From the NCBI GenBank assembly GCA_973895155.1, contig OZ316895.1, forward strand, positions 930,001-994,000: a stretch of 64,000 nt of DNA. Reading direction: 5' to 3'. Under the pieces are notes generated by a model. It searched no databases. It was not told the DNA's origin and worked only from the letters and a program-made list of their open reading frames with translations. The DNA comes from Marsupella aquatica. Taxonomy: Eukaryota; Marchantiophyta. A program made the position numbers and the translations under genes. This document shows positions 45,418 to 58,889 of the stretch, one piece after another; the first letter of the stretch is position 1; every line of letters starts with the position of its first letter.

Positions 45418-48400
45418 CTTGCACTTCAAATAAGAGTGGCATTGTAAATTATTGTGACATACCATTGTTTTACTGCCAGCCCAGGGGCCCTATAAGGAAC
45501 TAGGGGCACAAATGGGTATGGCATGCGTGACAGTAAACAGGAAACAGGTTTACTAGTACCAGTAAAAAAAATTCCTGTTACCAGCAAAAATTTACTGTTA
45601 CCAGGAAAAATAACAATGTCAAAATATTTTCTAAAACGTCAAATTTTCCAAAAAAAATTAAATTATAACATTTTTGGCTAGCTTTGGGCGCTAGCATTAC
45701 CAGCACCGGGCGCTAGCAAAAAAAAAAAATTTCTAAAAAAAAAAAATTTCAAAAAAAAATTCAAAAAAATTTCCAAAAACATTACCACTCATTTCTTGTT
45801 ATCAGTTTTTGTTTCCTGTTACTGTTTGCTGTTTCCTATCGTTTGTAAATACCCCGCACAAATCACCCTTGCATTTAGAAATCTCATCACCAAAAAAGGG
45901 TGGTCTTGTAATGCATTTAATAGTGTGAGGTCCTTCCAAAATACCACCTCAAGAGGTGGTTGAAACTCTGGCCAACTTGTCCACATAGGCATTTTGGGGG
46001 ACCCACTCCAGTCCACCTAGGATTGGGAGGAGTCCATATACCATTGGGAGATTTCTTGTACAAGTGACCTCTCAATCTCATGTGAATCCAAAGTTGACCG
46101 GTAGCTCCAATGTGAATGGTTGTGATGAATTATAAAAGCAAAATCTTGGAAGTTGTGGTTCAAATTTTTTCCTCTGGTTGTATTTTACAAGAAGTGGGAG
46201 CACTTATGACTTTTTCCAATTTGAAAGATAATGGATAGTCTTGTTCCAAACACCCTCCAAAGATCTTTCTAAATGAAATCAATAAATACAAATCACTTGA
46301 ATGAAAAGAGCCAATGTTTGAAAATATTGGGACCAGCTCCAGTCTTCAAGACACAATAAGCACTCCCCACTAGCAATCACTTGGACCCACTCTTTGCCAA
46401 TTAGGATGATAGACACCACATCTGGATGGCCCCTTGTTCCATCGACTGCAGACAGAATAAGCATTAACATCAACATTTACTTGGGCCCACTGCTTTCCAT
46501 GTATAGTAGATAGACACTATACTTGATTGCAACGCTTTCCACTCATGATATAATCCAAATCTAATCTAGAGGAAATGAAAATAAGATTATGGACCCCAAC
46601 TTCTTGTAAAGCCAGTAAGCCACCCTTAACTTGGTATTCACCAAACGACACAGAACAGAACAGGCGGCACTATTTGGAGACAGTCTCTGGACGTCTAAGG
46701 TTGGCTGGTATAGGCCTCAGCTTTATGGACCTTCCTAGGCTGATTTACTGATGAGCTACTGTAGGCTCTCAGAGCGTTCGTGTACAGCGAAAGTACTGGC
46801 CAAGGAGAATGATTGCAATGGATAATACCGGGGCATCGTCGTTTGGTCCGCTGGTCGGCTTTCAATGTGCCAAGGTGGTGTAGCAATCTATATTGACTGT
46901 CTTTGATCTTTTTCATAATGGCAAAGATGGCTTTTCTTATTTTAAAACTTTCGTTAACTTTATAATACAACTGTTCAGCAAGAAGTAAAGACACCCAGAG
47001 TTGCAATTTCCTATTGTCCAAGCATCACGACCAACAAAACCTCAAACCAGCAATTTCGTATATGTTTAGGATTCAACACTCCCATTGAATTGGGAAATGC
47101 TGCAACTAGACTCTGGGAGTGTTGGATTGATGACGGTGGAGAGAAACCCAAGGGCCTACAATTTTGCAATTCGTGGTGAGCAAAGAACCCATCCGTGCTT
47201 CGCGGCACTGCTTTATGGTACAATATCCAGTTGAGCGGCATAAACTCTAGGGCGGGGTCCTCCGCTGGTAAAAGAAATATATAAAAACTCTAAAAGTTCT
47301 CTTGATTTTTGGTCGTCCTCTGCCAAGATTGCATGGCAAACATTTTAATATAAGTCCACCCTCTCTAATTCCAAGGACTGGTGCCGCTGACAGCAAGGGG
47401 CACATTCTGTCCCATGCTCATTAGAAATGCCCCCTATTGTGCGGCATCGAGAAGAGACCGTTCAATAGTGTCACTTGGCTAAAAACTCAGGGGCAACCCA
47501 AAATTTGCGTTTGTGACAATTAATAGTTATTGACACTAATTATTTAGTAACACGAAATACTTTAAAGGTGCTCACCATTAGTTTTGATCACAAGTGGCAC
47601 TTCGACTTGCACTCTCCCTCCCCCAACGTAAAGTGACTACAGCATGAAATGCTTCCGCTCGAAGAAAACTGAGAAGTTGTGAAAACATGCAAAATTATTA
47701 GGATCCTTTGAACGTAGCCCGAACAAGTCTTTTCGCACTCGAGAATCATATCAAACAACAATGCTTGCCCCTCTTCCAACAACAAAAAATAAAAGTTACA
47801 ACGCAAGACGACGTCAATTCCGAGTGAAAGCGTGAAGACATCTGACCATTATTTTACGTCCCAGGAGGTGTCGGGAAGTGTGATCCTGACACCACCAGGA
47901 TAAGATTCAAATCCCAAATGGCCAAATGGGCCTTATGAGGTTGTTGATGCAAAGTCAATTCTACAAAAGAAAAGGCCGCTTTGCATGTCATCTGAATCAT
48001 CCTCCTTTAAAGCTGCATGCTGCTGAACTACCTTGCCAAAAGCTTAGAGTAGGTCCAGTTGGCGCTGAATCAAATTTTGTGGCGTTTCAATCCAGAGATG
48101 GCCAGAAAAGCATCCCTGCTGTTAGAATCCGGGCAGCATATTTTGTGGCTTAGTTTGCCATAGGTACTGTGGAATCATATCTTGGCTTCAAGATACCCCA
48201 ATGCATATGTTTTTCAGTGAGGAATTTGGTCCTTCGTGATTCAATTGGTGTTAGCAAAGTGGCGTGAATTTCAGCTAAGTTGTAAAGAATTTGACGAGCT
48301 TGCTCAAAAGCTGTTTCCCCTTGAAAAAACAATTATAGAGGATTTGAAGGTATCTTCGGGTTCTCGGGTCCTTTTTCAGGTTGCATGGGTTTCTCGGCAT

Positions 48401-51400
48401 TTCCACGGCCTTGCATTACCGCATTCTGCCTCCAGTCAGCATAATTATGTCTTGGCGTGGTTGGCTCGTTGGTGGGTCTTTTCTGGACCTGGCTGGTGCT
48501 GTGATTACTTCTTATTGGACAATGAAGGCTGCATTCAAAACCGAAAGATAAAGTCCCTTGGGCGGGTTTCCTTTTTCTTTCACAAAAGAAAATCCAAAAA
48601 AGAAAATATGGGCAGCAGTGCCAATTGCATGAATGGAAAAGACGTATTTGCGCAAAATGGTTTCTAACTTTCCAAGCTTCATGATTCATAAAGAGAAAAA
48701 ATGTATATAGAACTGTACTGCATATAAAAGAGTGATAAAAATAAACGAAAGAAGGGGGGGCGTACTGACAGGAAGGAGAGATCATTATAATTGTAATCTA
48801 ACAGGTAAGGTGGTACATATTACCATCACTGCTGACATAAATCTGAATGTAGTAAAATTCCCTCCGCGACTCCAAGTGGTCATGTTAATTGCCCAGCAAC
48901 AGTGGTAGAAGGGCTCAACATGGCTGGGAAGGTCGAGGGTTCAATGCTGAGCGAGATTCTAACTTCAAATGGTTCCTTATGGAACTGGGACTTTATAACG
49001 TTGGGTTCTCTTGCACTTGGAACCTGGACGACACCTGACAATGGATTCCTACAAAATAATCAGAAAGTTTGGAGGGGTTCTATGCATACTCAAAAAGTGA
49101 GGGAAAGAAATTTAATACATTCTGCTAAAACAAATTAAAACGTAAATAAGTACTCTGAAAAGTAGCACTCCTGAGCAGGTCAGGTGGATTGGCCATTATT
49201 ACAGCCTAAGAAAGGACTGAATGATCAACTTGCTTACCACCTGTTCTAGCTGCTCACACTTGTTGCATTGAGTTCATTTTTGTTTGGGCCTGATTTTTTT
49301 TATGCCTTCTCCTTGAGTAACAGTTTTAAATGCTCTCGCTTGGGCCCAGTTTCATTGTGCTCTCTATGGACTGAGGGAAGTCTAGCGCGTGAAGGGTCTT
49401 CTCTTTTACGGCCCTTAGCATTCATGCATAGTAAAAAAAAGTAGGTTGTTTTTCTCCACAGAATCTGCTACACTGCTGCGTGTGAAGGGACACAGCCTTT
49501 GCTTGTTCATGGTTGTTGTTTCCACATTCAGATTTCACAAGCAATATTTCACAGACTGCCCAGTTGAATGAAATGTGTTAATTGCTCTCTTTTTTTCATG
49601 CAAAATTCAAAGGTTGGGCCGAAAAGTTTCCCACTCCTTCCCTTGGATCTCCTGAAATGTTGTGGTCGAGCCTTCCTAAGGGGGGCAGGGACGGGGGTTG
49701 AGGCATGAAAGTCTGATCTGCTCATGCTTTGTCATTATTTAACTTAAGGACAGGGTTTTTAGGTACCACACACATGCAAGACACACATTAAGCTTTCAGT
49801 CAGCTTACTAGCTTGATTTTGTACTTGTTATGTTCAGCTGGGCCTTGTTGAATAATAGGCTGTTGCACAGTCGTGAATAACAAACAACTGTGTCTAAATA
49901 ATTTTTAAGTACCCTTGTCAACAAGCGAGCGAGCAAATTGAATAACCCCACTAATACTGATCTCCCTGTTTGGATCAATTTTGAGATCATAAATTTACAG
50001 TATACTTTAGTAAGTTTTGGGACAACGTCAAGTTCCCTGTCAGTAATCACACTCAAAATATGATAATATATGGTGTATCTCATTCATTTAAAAAAAACAA
50101 CAAAATTTATCATCATATGGATAAATGTCATACACCATAAATATCATATTCGACATGACCCGTCAAACAATGGTGAAACATTAATTTGATTGTGTGCGAG
50201 GAATTGCATTGAGATCGAGGCGACAGGAGATGATCACTAGGATATAATTATACGCCGTGTTCTCTGAAACTATGTCCCGTGATTCATCCACTAATAAACC
50301 ACAATAATTGCGACGCTCTTACCCTTCTTTTTGCTTTACTAGATTCTGTAGTATTCCAAGGACCGACAATATATTGGCGAGCCCAATAAAAGTTTAAGTA
50401 TGAACGTACTGTAAAACCCCTGCTGGTAATCACACATCAAAATGTGGTTGCATTCATTGATTGAAAGAGAAAAACTAGGATTATCACGGTATGCAGGGGT
50501 GTCATACATAGTATATGTCATATTTTGATGTGCAGTTACTGAGACCCCTGTAAAACAGTTACAAGTGCACGCTCCTGGGAAGAAGGGTGCATCATGCACT
50601 TATATATGGTATGCATTATGTCACAAGTGTACTACTTCAATATCAGTGCCTTGTCACTGTATGAATGTCATTATAAAATGACGTGGTTGAGCAAATATTA
50701 TTAGTTGATAAATGTTATGTGAAATTTGTTTTTGAGAAAAAGAGATATTTACACAAAAGAGTTATTGCGTTAGGGTTTCATTCTTTGAAAGGGATAATCT
50801 TTATAATTATATTAAAGATAAGTGCACAAGATTAGACCTTTACACAAAATGTTGTGAAATTTTGTACTATGACCACAGTAAAGATTGGAAGATTTTTTTA
50901 TCAATGTTTATGGGAAGTCTGTCCATTTCCACTGGGGTGTTGTTATTGCAGAAATGTTATGATTTTAGTCCCTTGTTGCGCTGTTGTGAGGGAGGACAAA
51001 GGTGTAAGCATAAGGAGGCAAGCGGGGTGAGGGTGGAAATTGCATCACGAGTCACAGAGTCTACTCATGGTTGCATAGTAAGATGAATTGTTCATTGTAA
51101 GTGTACAAATTGTAAAGAGTGTTATCTGTGCATTTTTTTATATTCTGCATCAGTCCACAGCTTTGGACATCCATTGGGGCTTTCACAGCAAATCCCTCAG
51201 TCCATCCAGACTTAACATTCTACCAAAACATTCTGTCGCAGCCAATTTATTAGGGGATATCAACCAGGTCTCATTATTGGACTTCACTTGGATAGGTCAA
51301 TCAGTGTACCTTGGACTGAATTTTTTGAAAAGGGACTGATTAGTTGATAGCGTGAACTTCAGTTTAGTATTGTGATGAGACCAAAAATGGGTCCAAACCT

Positions 51401-51980
51401 TACTGTTCAGAGTATTGTGCACCATAATGTCAGAATCGTATTGTCAAAAACACATTATTAAGTGTATTATGGTCACGTAGCCTTTGATTGGGGGCCTGGC
51501 TAAATGAATTGTGTGTGACTGTGCATCAACTTGGAACAGGCCAACCTTGTGGAAGAAAATGAACATAGAAACAAGAGTGGCAGTCCTTCCTTAATATGGG
51601 TAAAAACAACCAGGGGACCAAGCACAAAATTATGGCATTTGGGCTCACCTGGATAAGCAGAGAGGAGGAAAACAACAATTGCTAAATTCTCCTAGCATCA
51701 GTGCAATTCATTCTGTGAAAAATCCTACATGAACGGAACAATGTTGCTCATCTATTGCTGAGTGTGGGAGGGAACTGAACTGATTTTAGAAGCATGTGAG
51801 GTTGTTGTTGCTTTGTCACACGCAATTCATTGTCCTTGTTAAGATAGGCCTTTTTAGACATCTAGTAAAAGCCACAGCGTTGTCCATTTTCCAAACCTGG
51901 CAGATCCACTCCACCATTTTTAGTACAGAATGTAAAAAAACTGGATAAGAGTGTCTCTTTTGTCCTGCCACCGCTTTGGG
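45418..51980. other. No supported gene
   Basis: Unassigned. 45530-45850 is low complexity with repeated 'ttactgttaccag' words, a pair of 'gggcgctagca' words (near 45687 and 45708) and several A runs. Antisense open frames at 48150-48332 (minus) and 48236-48667 (plus) overlap and neither has a motif. Short frames at 46695-47241 (minus) are also unassigned. Confidence 0.4.
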
Positions 51981-51993
51981 AACAGTGGCTGTT

Positions 51994-52992
51994 GGAGGTA
52001 TCTCACTATAGGTTCTATCTATCAGGGTTTTCGCCAACTTTCAATCTTGTCACTCGTATTTTCATGAATGGGTCAGCCTCTTTTGTCAGAAAAAACCAAA
52101 AGAAAAGAAAATTCCCAAATAAGACGAGAAGAGTTGTGCGCTACTAGGAAAGAACTGGATTTAAACACTTGAAAAACATAGATGGTGAAATTATTGCCAT
52201 ACTCGTTGGGATGTATTTGGACACTTGAGATGGAAATTCTGCTGCCCTGCCCAGCTATTTTTAGGGGCTAAAGTTTGCCCTCCTCCTGAATCATTTGCCA
52301 CTTTTTGTATCATTAGACATTTTTTGCACCACACCACATTATCCATTACCCACAATTTGAAGGTTCTCCATGAATGCTAGGGAGTGCTAATAATGATCAT
52401 GGATAAATCCAGCAAAATTGTATATGGAAGATTCTTAGGGGGGTGCTTTACAAGATGGTAATTGTACCTGGGGCCTGACACAAGCTACCAGTATTAATTC
52501 TTGTGTAACTTTTTCTACTAGGTGCTACCATTTTCATAACCCTGTGCCCAGAAAGTCTTATCCAATAAATTTTTTTTCAGACAGGTATTATGTATGATAA
52601 TAACTTTGGGCTGGGGTTCTAGTCTGAAACCTGTTCACACAAACTCACAAAAACTTCTCAACTATTGTAGGTCAACATTTCTTCACTCTGGTCACAGGTA
52701 GTAACCCCAACCAAAGGGTCATTATTCTATATGCAACACTTACTAATTTTATAAGAAGATTCTCTAAGATTACCTTGCCCCGCCCCCCTCGCTCTCTGCC
52801 GAGCCCACTGCCGTCTCACCTCACTGCCCCCATTTCCCTACACAACACTGACTAATTTTATAAGAATATCCCTGATAGAGGTGTCTCACTATAGGTTCCA
52901 TCTATCAGGGTTAATGCCCTGCCCGTCTCATCTCACTATAATATGTTGGAGGTGTCTCACTATAGGTTCCATCTATCAGGGTTAATGCCCTG
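51994..52992. repeat. Three copies of a 'ggtgtctcactataggttcc' motif with hairpin arms
   Basis: The ~32-base word GAGGTGTCTCACTATAGGTT...ATCTATCAGGGTT occurs near 51994, 52878 and 52951. In the middle copy CCCTGATAGA (52870-52879) pairs perfectly with TCTATCAGGG (52901-52910) across a 21-base loop. The copies at 52878 and 52951 are 73 bases apart and share 'ttaatgccctgccc' after the word. Between 52728 and 52866 a 'caacact-actaattttataagaa' word also occurs twice. Confidence 0.7.
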
Positions 52993-52994
52993 CC

Positions 52995-53240
52995 CCCTTC
53001 AGCTCAGCCGAGCCCACTGCGGCACTGCCTACTTGCATAGTGCACATTCCTCGTCTGACATTGCCCATGCCCGCAGCCCCGCACGCCCTGCGTGCCTGCC
53101 CAACCGGCCCACTGCCCAACTCCATCACAAAGGGGTACCGACCGTACGGTGGGATCTTGATCCTGCCCGGCCTGCCGGGCACTGTGGGGCTCGCAGACCC
53201 TGTCCACTGACTGCCCGACCCAGCGCGAAATTTAGCAGCG
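52995..53240. other. GC-rich low-complexity patch
   Basis: CCG/GGC-rich sequence with frames open on both strands. Translations are Pro/Ala/Arg-rich without a domain, so no gene is called. Confidence 0.5.
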
Positions 53241-53260
53241 GGCGGGTTTGTAGTGACTGA

Positions 53261-53473
53261 TGAGACGGGGGTGGCAATCGATCACCTCCTTTTACGGATT
53301 TTGTTCCTGCTTTCATCAATTCTCTGTTGCCCTGGAATTGCTCTCAAAAGCTACATTGGAACGACTTTAGATGAGACGGGGGTGGAACTCGATCACCTCG
53401 TTTTACGGATTTTGTTCCTGCTTTCATCGATTCTCTGTTGCCCTTGAATTGCTCTCAAAAGCTAGAACGAATT
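53261..53473. repeat. 111-bp tandem duplication
   Basis: Units start at 53261 and 53372 (TGAGACGGGGGTGG...) and match over almost their full length with few substitutions, ending at CTCTCAAAAGCTA. Confidence 0.85.
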
Positions 53474-53505
53474 GAGATGTAATATTTTTTGTGCACACAC
53501 GGCGT

Positions 53506-53865
53506 GCATTTGATTATAAAGTGAAAAATACTACCTGTCCATAAGCTTTAGATTTACACTTGCTTTTCTTTTTTCTGGTTAGGTGTTTGTCCCCTTTGTA
53601 ACTCTTTTTCTCTCTTTTTCTTTCCTTTCATTGAATTTTGTTTTTCCCTGATTTATAAATTTTGCTGACAGATTCACATTTTATACATATCCTCATGTTG
53701 CATTTGATGATAAAGTGAAAATACTACTTATCCATAAGCTTTTTATTTTTCCTGGTTAGGTGTTTATCCCCTTTGGAATTTTTTTTTCTTTCATTGTACT
53801 TTGTTTTTCCCTGATTTATAAATTTTGCTGGAAGATTCACATTTTATACATATCGTCATGTGTCC
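53506..53865. repeat. ~194-bp tandem duplication
   Basis: Units start at 53506 and 53700 with GCATTTGAT(T/G)ATAAAGTG and end near ATACATATC(C/G)TCATG. The second copy is shortened inside its pyrimidine-rich middle. Confidence 0.85.
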
Positions 53866-54969
53866 ACATTGTCATCTCAAAAGCCAGAATGGACGATACT
53901 CGATTATCGATACAATGGGAGAAAATCCATGCGAAGTGATTGGTCTTTCATGCATCTGTGTCCCCCAGACAAAAATGCCTACCTACTGAACGGGCCAGTA
54001 CGCGACATGAGATTGTAAAGTGAACAGTCCAGATTGTAAAGGTGCATAACTACGCAGCACCAACTAGTTCACCAACCCTTTCTTTAATAAACGATGATTT
54101 TACTTAACGAGAGAGCTTGCAACATCCAGGATCTCTGATACAACTCGGCTACAGATTCACGAGAAGACCGAGAAAACAGTCCACGTCTTAACTTGGAGAG
54201 CGAAAAGGCCGTGAAGAGCTCCGAGAACCCTAGGAAAACATGTGTACTCTAATTGTCAAGCAACAATCCTTCAGCTCGTTTATGGTTCAGGGACTCGTGA
54301 CAATGACTGCGGCATCAACAAATTCCAAAGCGAAGGAGACAGGAATCTGAAGGAACGGCCCGGTGCTATCAATGCAATATGTGACCAGACCGGACTCTAG
54401 CAACAGTTTCTGCATGAACTACCCACATAATGTAAACGAAGACACTACGGGAGGCGCGTCCAGATCATCAAAACCGATATGATATCATATGAGAAATCAC
54501 CGACAACTGTGTACTTGGTTCTTACTCCACCAACATTGAACATCAAAAAGTTATTCTTAGCAGCTATTACGGTCAGAGTCCCTTCCTACTAGCATTTCTA
54601 GTAGTCCAATGGATCCTTGAGTGTCGTGAACTTCCAATTTGATCTCTCTGACTGTCACCCATGTCTTCCAACCGAAACGACCTCTAAAACATTTATCCTT
54701 TGCAAAAACGCTGTGCCATAGCTCAACAGCACGAGAACAAGAACCAGACGATAAGAATTGCAAGTCTACTAATACAGGCAACAGCTACCTTGAGCTTGCA
54801 GATAAACAGTTCATGACCTACAGGAGTGTAGATGATGATTCCATGTAGACCGACAACTGATCTAAGGCCGTGTAAACTCCAAACTTTATTGAGATTTTGT
54901 CCAGCATCACATGCAGTCCAATTATGTTCAAAGTAATGAGAAAGGAGGGAGGAAAGACCACTACGAGGC

Positions 54970-56478
54970 TCAAAGAAATACAATCAAGCATGCTATATCG
55001 TCTTTGCTGTGTCTTTGGAGTGCAGCAGAGACCACTCTTTGGGCCACCTCCTGTGCAGTGCCTGGAGTGGACCGAACGAAATCTACTACTTCTTGGCTGC
55101 TCATAACATGCCAGACTCCATCACTCGCTATGACAAAGAACTCATCATCAACAACCAACTGGTCATCCCAGATGTCCGGCTGTACTGAAAGGTGCTCCTT
55201 AAGGTCGTAATCACCAAATGCTCGTGACATTGCTAATCTATGGTCAACCCTATATATTCCACTTGCAAGAGACCTTGAAACAACACCGCCCTTTGACTCC
55301 ACCTGAATGAGATCACAAGATGGTCCAGTCCAATTTCAAGAGAGGGAATTGTCACTGGGAAATATGTATACAACTCGGAAATCCAAAGACATTCTTAAGA
55401 ACTTATTTAATAGCTGATTCGTGTCAATATAGCATGCATATTGACACGTTGTTATTCAAGCTCATACCAATATTTATTGCCAAGAAAGCATTCGTACCAT
55501 TTGTCGTTCTTCAGGTTTTTGAGGTTCATGGTCGACTGATAAATCAACAGCCTTTCCTCCCCTGGACAAGACAGCCCTCGAGTCACCCACGTTTGCAACT
55601 ATCAAGTGTTTTCCATTATCCAGTAACAACGCTGTAGTAGCAGTTGATCCGACGCGTAACTTCATGTCTGTGGTTCCCATACCAATAATTCTGCAATGCG
55701 CATCCCATTCGTGATTATCCTCATCTTCGTGATAGTTCTAACTCAGAGAACGAAATCTATCAGAGAAGACACTGAAAGCAAAAACTTGAGGATTATTGCA
55801 GATACATGTGCTGAAATAATTTTCTGTCTGCTATCTGGGGTGCTATGTATCATTTTCTGGGTTCCACGCACAATTTAAGCTACTAGTTAAAAATTCTGAT
55901 ATTATTGGATTATAATTATCTGGTTGGTTGTCTGTGCTTCAATGTTCATTTGCTAGCTCTCACGACTAGGAAGCTATACTGTACTTTCGAGAGTGTCATT
56001 TCTGTTAAGCTGGGAAAGGCTCTACGATAATGTTTCCCAGCCAATGCTGCAATGTCTCTGTAAACTGGAGCAAAAAATTCACACAGTTAGAACTGTATAC
56101 CGCGAACAATTGACATGTTGAGAAACGACACAACAGGATGTAATGTAAGACCGAAGCAGACCTTTTATCAGTTTCATGGTATGCTTCAATAATAGACTTC
56201 TTTGGATCCTTCCAAAAATCTTCGTGTGTTGTGATGACCTCAAACAGATTGTCTGTTAAGTACACTGCTACATCAGGGCCGGCGTGCCCATCCATTATGG
56301 CAAACAAACCTATCTCTTGGTTATCTACTTCCTGAATGCGGGCCACATGAAAGTCTTCAATAGTAACTTTTCTTCGGCCCTTCACTTTTGCAAACCCATA
56401 AGAAACTCGAGCTCTCTTTCCTTCCCTGCCCACACGCGGCTCACTGTTTCCTCCTGTCTCCAAAAACTTAATTGGTAC
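54970..56478 (-). CDS. Plant PP2C-type protein phosphatase, three exons seen, 5' end missing
   Basis: Mg/Mn-dependent Ser/Thr phosphatase. Exons: 56478-56162, 55690-55498, 55302-54970 (stop TGA 54970-54972). All introns are GT-AG and the phases join exactly (280 residues). Motifs in order: [34 protein letters not shown] (metal-binding DGH), [68 protein letters not shown] (Asp present), [12 protein letters not shown]. No membrane segment or extra domain. The short single-domain form and the DGVWxV context resemble the small plant PP2C clade around Arabidopsis At1g34750 (from memory). The first visible exon begins at an acceptor (GTGCTCAG), so at least one 5' exon with the start codon is missing; see 57525-57616. 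It is the only convincing host gene here. Confidence 0.93.
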
Positions 56479-58135
56479 CTGAGCACAAAAATTGAAGAAT
56501 AAGCAAGTATGAAACACGCTCAATTCCACATCACTTTAACAATGATGGAAACACGAACAAAAATTCCAGTTAGACTTTCCCAATTCCATCATAGATATTT
56601 CAATGAACCAGCATGCACAAAGAAAAGAGACATGGGTTCACAAAGACAGATAATGAACATTCAATTCAACTTTAACTCTTCACGCAATGGGATGTATGTA
56701 AGTTTAGGTTACTACAAGCTCCTCTGCAGGACTGGTCATCAGCTTCGCAACATGTCCAATAACTGATATTCAGTTAAGCGAAGAGCATTCAGTTCCTATA
56801 CAGCAAAAAATATACAGAATGGTTTCCTGTTCCAAGGGAATCCAATTGGGTATGGGAGGAGGACAACGCATCCGAAAGATGTGGAGGGAACCATTAGGTT
56901 TTCTGCTCACATTCACGGATCATAACTATATGTAGCACAAGCTGCCTTGAGGCTTCTGACTCAAGTGAACAACAACAGATGGATAGACGGCTATACAACC
57001 TTACAGATTGCAAATAAGATCTAGAATCCGCAAGGCCACTGTGAATACAAGTCTTGCATCCTTATAACTAAAATATATGGCAATTGTTTTATATAGCTCG
57101 TGGACTAACAGTGGCAGGTAATGGATATTTCTGTCTTGCGCAACTTTTGACTAACATTCCAAAACTTTGGAACTGGTGCGAGCACTTTTGTCGCCCCTTG
57201 CTGGTTTTCAACATAAAATTACATGTTATCTGCACACAAGAGGAAGGAGACAGGCATCGGGCTCCTTCCATCCAGGGAAGGTGTGTCATTGGCTCAGCGA
57301 GCAAGTAGGAGATGAGCATCGACCGTGATCCTGCTCCCATTGAAAAGCATCAAGAGGTAGCTCAACACGAGACCCCAACATGAAAAAAACCACTGCGTCT
57401 CTACCTTCATCAGTGCTATTTTCTCCCCCGCTATTCCGTCCCTTGTATTGGCTGACTGTGGTAACCACCTTGTGAAATATATTTCTGTCCTCAGCACTAA
57501 AGTTACTTTAGTGACGCCTCTTACGAAATCCTCTGGTCTCCCCGTCGTGTGATACTGAGTCGCTGTTGACTCTCCTGCGTATCAACTTGTTTCTCAGAAA
57601 GATTTGTGTCTGACATAGTTGTGGAAGTACTGACTGAGGAGTGAGCAGTGGAAAATGAGATTCACCCTTTCACGTCCAGATACTTACCAAAGTATCAGCT
57701 ATCGCCATTGATTAAGAACGGCAACGGGAGAAAGGGCACCAAAGACGGCCTGAGGACAGCATCTGCAAGGCAAGGCAATCGACAAATGAGCTTGTAAACC
57801 GAGCGCATTCGGTAAGTTCTCTGTTTCAAAAGGAAAAAAAATATCTCACTCATTCTACATTGATGCAGCAAGTAAACTGCTCTGACTACCTAGATTCATG
57901 CCACACGCATTTTACAGGAAGTCTTTCAGCCAAAGATGTTATTCACTTGACTACTGTAGGCTAGCTTGTACTCCTCACTTTGGTATTAATTTTGCAATTT
58001 GTATGATTAATTCACCAATCTCTATATGTTACCAATTCTACCTACTGAGGGCTCTAGACATAAAATTTCTCTCTATCGATCTCAGGGAGAAGAGCTGGAT
58101 GAGGCCGCTCACACAAGGCCAGAATGGGTACCATG
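56479..58135. other. PP2C intron/upstream region
   Basis: Apart from the candidate exon at 57525-57616 I see no coding segment. Frames at 57286-57497 on minus overlap each other and lack motifs. Confidence 0.4.
57525..57616 (-). CDS. Candidate first exon of the PP2C gene
   Basis: ATG at 57616 opens a 30-codon polar frame (MSDTNLSEKQVDTQESQQRL...) that runs to a strong donor, C followed by GTAAGA (57524 downward). It lies 1.05 kb upstream of the PP2C exons on the same strand. Phase is 2, while the next visible exon begins in phase 0, so a further small exon or another donor would be needed. A guess worth checking against transcripts. Confidence 0.25.
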
Positions 58136-58190
58136 AGCCAATTCGAACCTAGACCAGGAGAATGAGAGCGATATGACTTAACTACCGGGT
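58136..58190 (-). repeat. tRNA-derived SINE-like head
   Basis: Minus strand has GGTAGTTAAGTCATATCG (A-box type) and, about 20 bases on, TAGGTTCGAATTGG (B-box type, 58138-58151). It reads like a tRNA-derived SINE head; a functional tRNA is unlikely because the B-box stem does not close. Confidence 0.45.
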
Positions 58191-58379
58191 AAAACCCTAT
58201 CATGTCCAAAGTGAAGCACTATATGCGTACTCCAATGATCACTCTCATTAAGTGACGGCTGGACCTAGATATGGGCGAGAGGAGGAAAACAGAGTCGACA
58301 ACTTCCGACGCGAATCTGGGCTGACATAATGCAGCAACACACAAAACCAATTCAGCATCTCAATCGCTGATGGCACTCT

Positions 58380-58885
58380 CGGGATAGACCCGACTTGGAA
58401 GAGCAGATGGAGTCATCTCTGGTTAATTGGGCTGGAACGCTCCTCCTGCCCAATTAGAGGTTTGGAAAAAATTCAACGCTGGATTTTCACGAATGCGCAG
58501 GCTCTAAAGTGGGTGTCAGCGAAAAACTATGCACTGCCTGCGAAAACAAGAGAGAGACCGTGGAACACATATTCCTAAATTGCAAGCGACTTACGAGAAG
58601 GTGGCAGCTGCTTCAAATCATCTCGGCTGACACTTGTACAAAGCCATTGGTCTGCACTTTTACAGGAAGCTAGTCAGAGCAATTCGTTCGCAGAAGAGAG
58701 ATCCGGGTACCAAATTTCCCCCTGAACTCATTTGTCTCGGAACGACGAACAAGTCGAAGCCCTCACGAAGACGAAGAGGAACAAAATGGTTAAGACAAAC
58801 TCTTGCACTCTTGCTGAGTTGTCCACACTCGTGGTCCAACAAGCTCACCGACAGCCGCACCACTATATACCTTCACGAATGAACA
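58380..58885 (+). pseudogene. LINE (non-LTR retrotransposon) 3' end with zf-RVT-like motif
   Basis: One frame carries CTACENKRETVEHIFLNC then KRLTRRWQLLQ (58530-58605), matching the zinc-binding segment (C-x2-C ... H-x4-C) that follows reverse transcriptase in plant LINEs. Upstream IDPTWKSRWSHLW fits the usual Trp-rich approach. A +/-1 frame change near 58625 moves the continuation to the frame of 58634-58882 (QKRDPGTKFPPELICLG), which ends at 58880. RT itself is absent, so this is a 5'-truncated or rearranged relic. Confidence 0.55.
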
Positions 58886-58889
58886 GAAA

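Noticed and set aside
47890-47925. tRNA-like B box (GATTCAAATCCC)
   Set aside because: No convincing A box or acceptor stem at the right distance.
48150-48667. Overlapping antisense frames that look partly protein-like
   Set aside because: Neither has a domain; candidate splice sites give in-frame stops.
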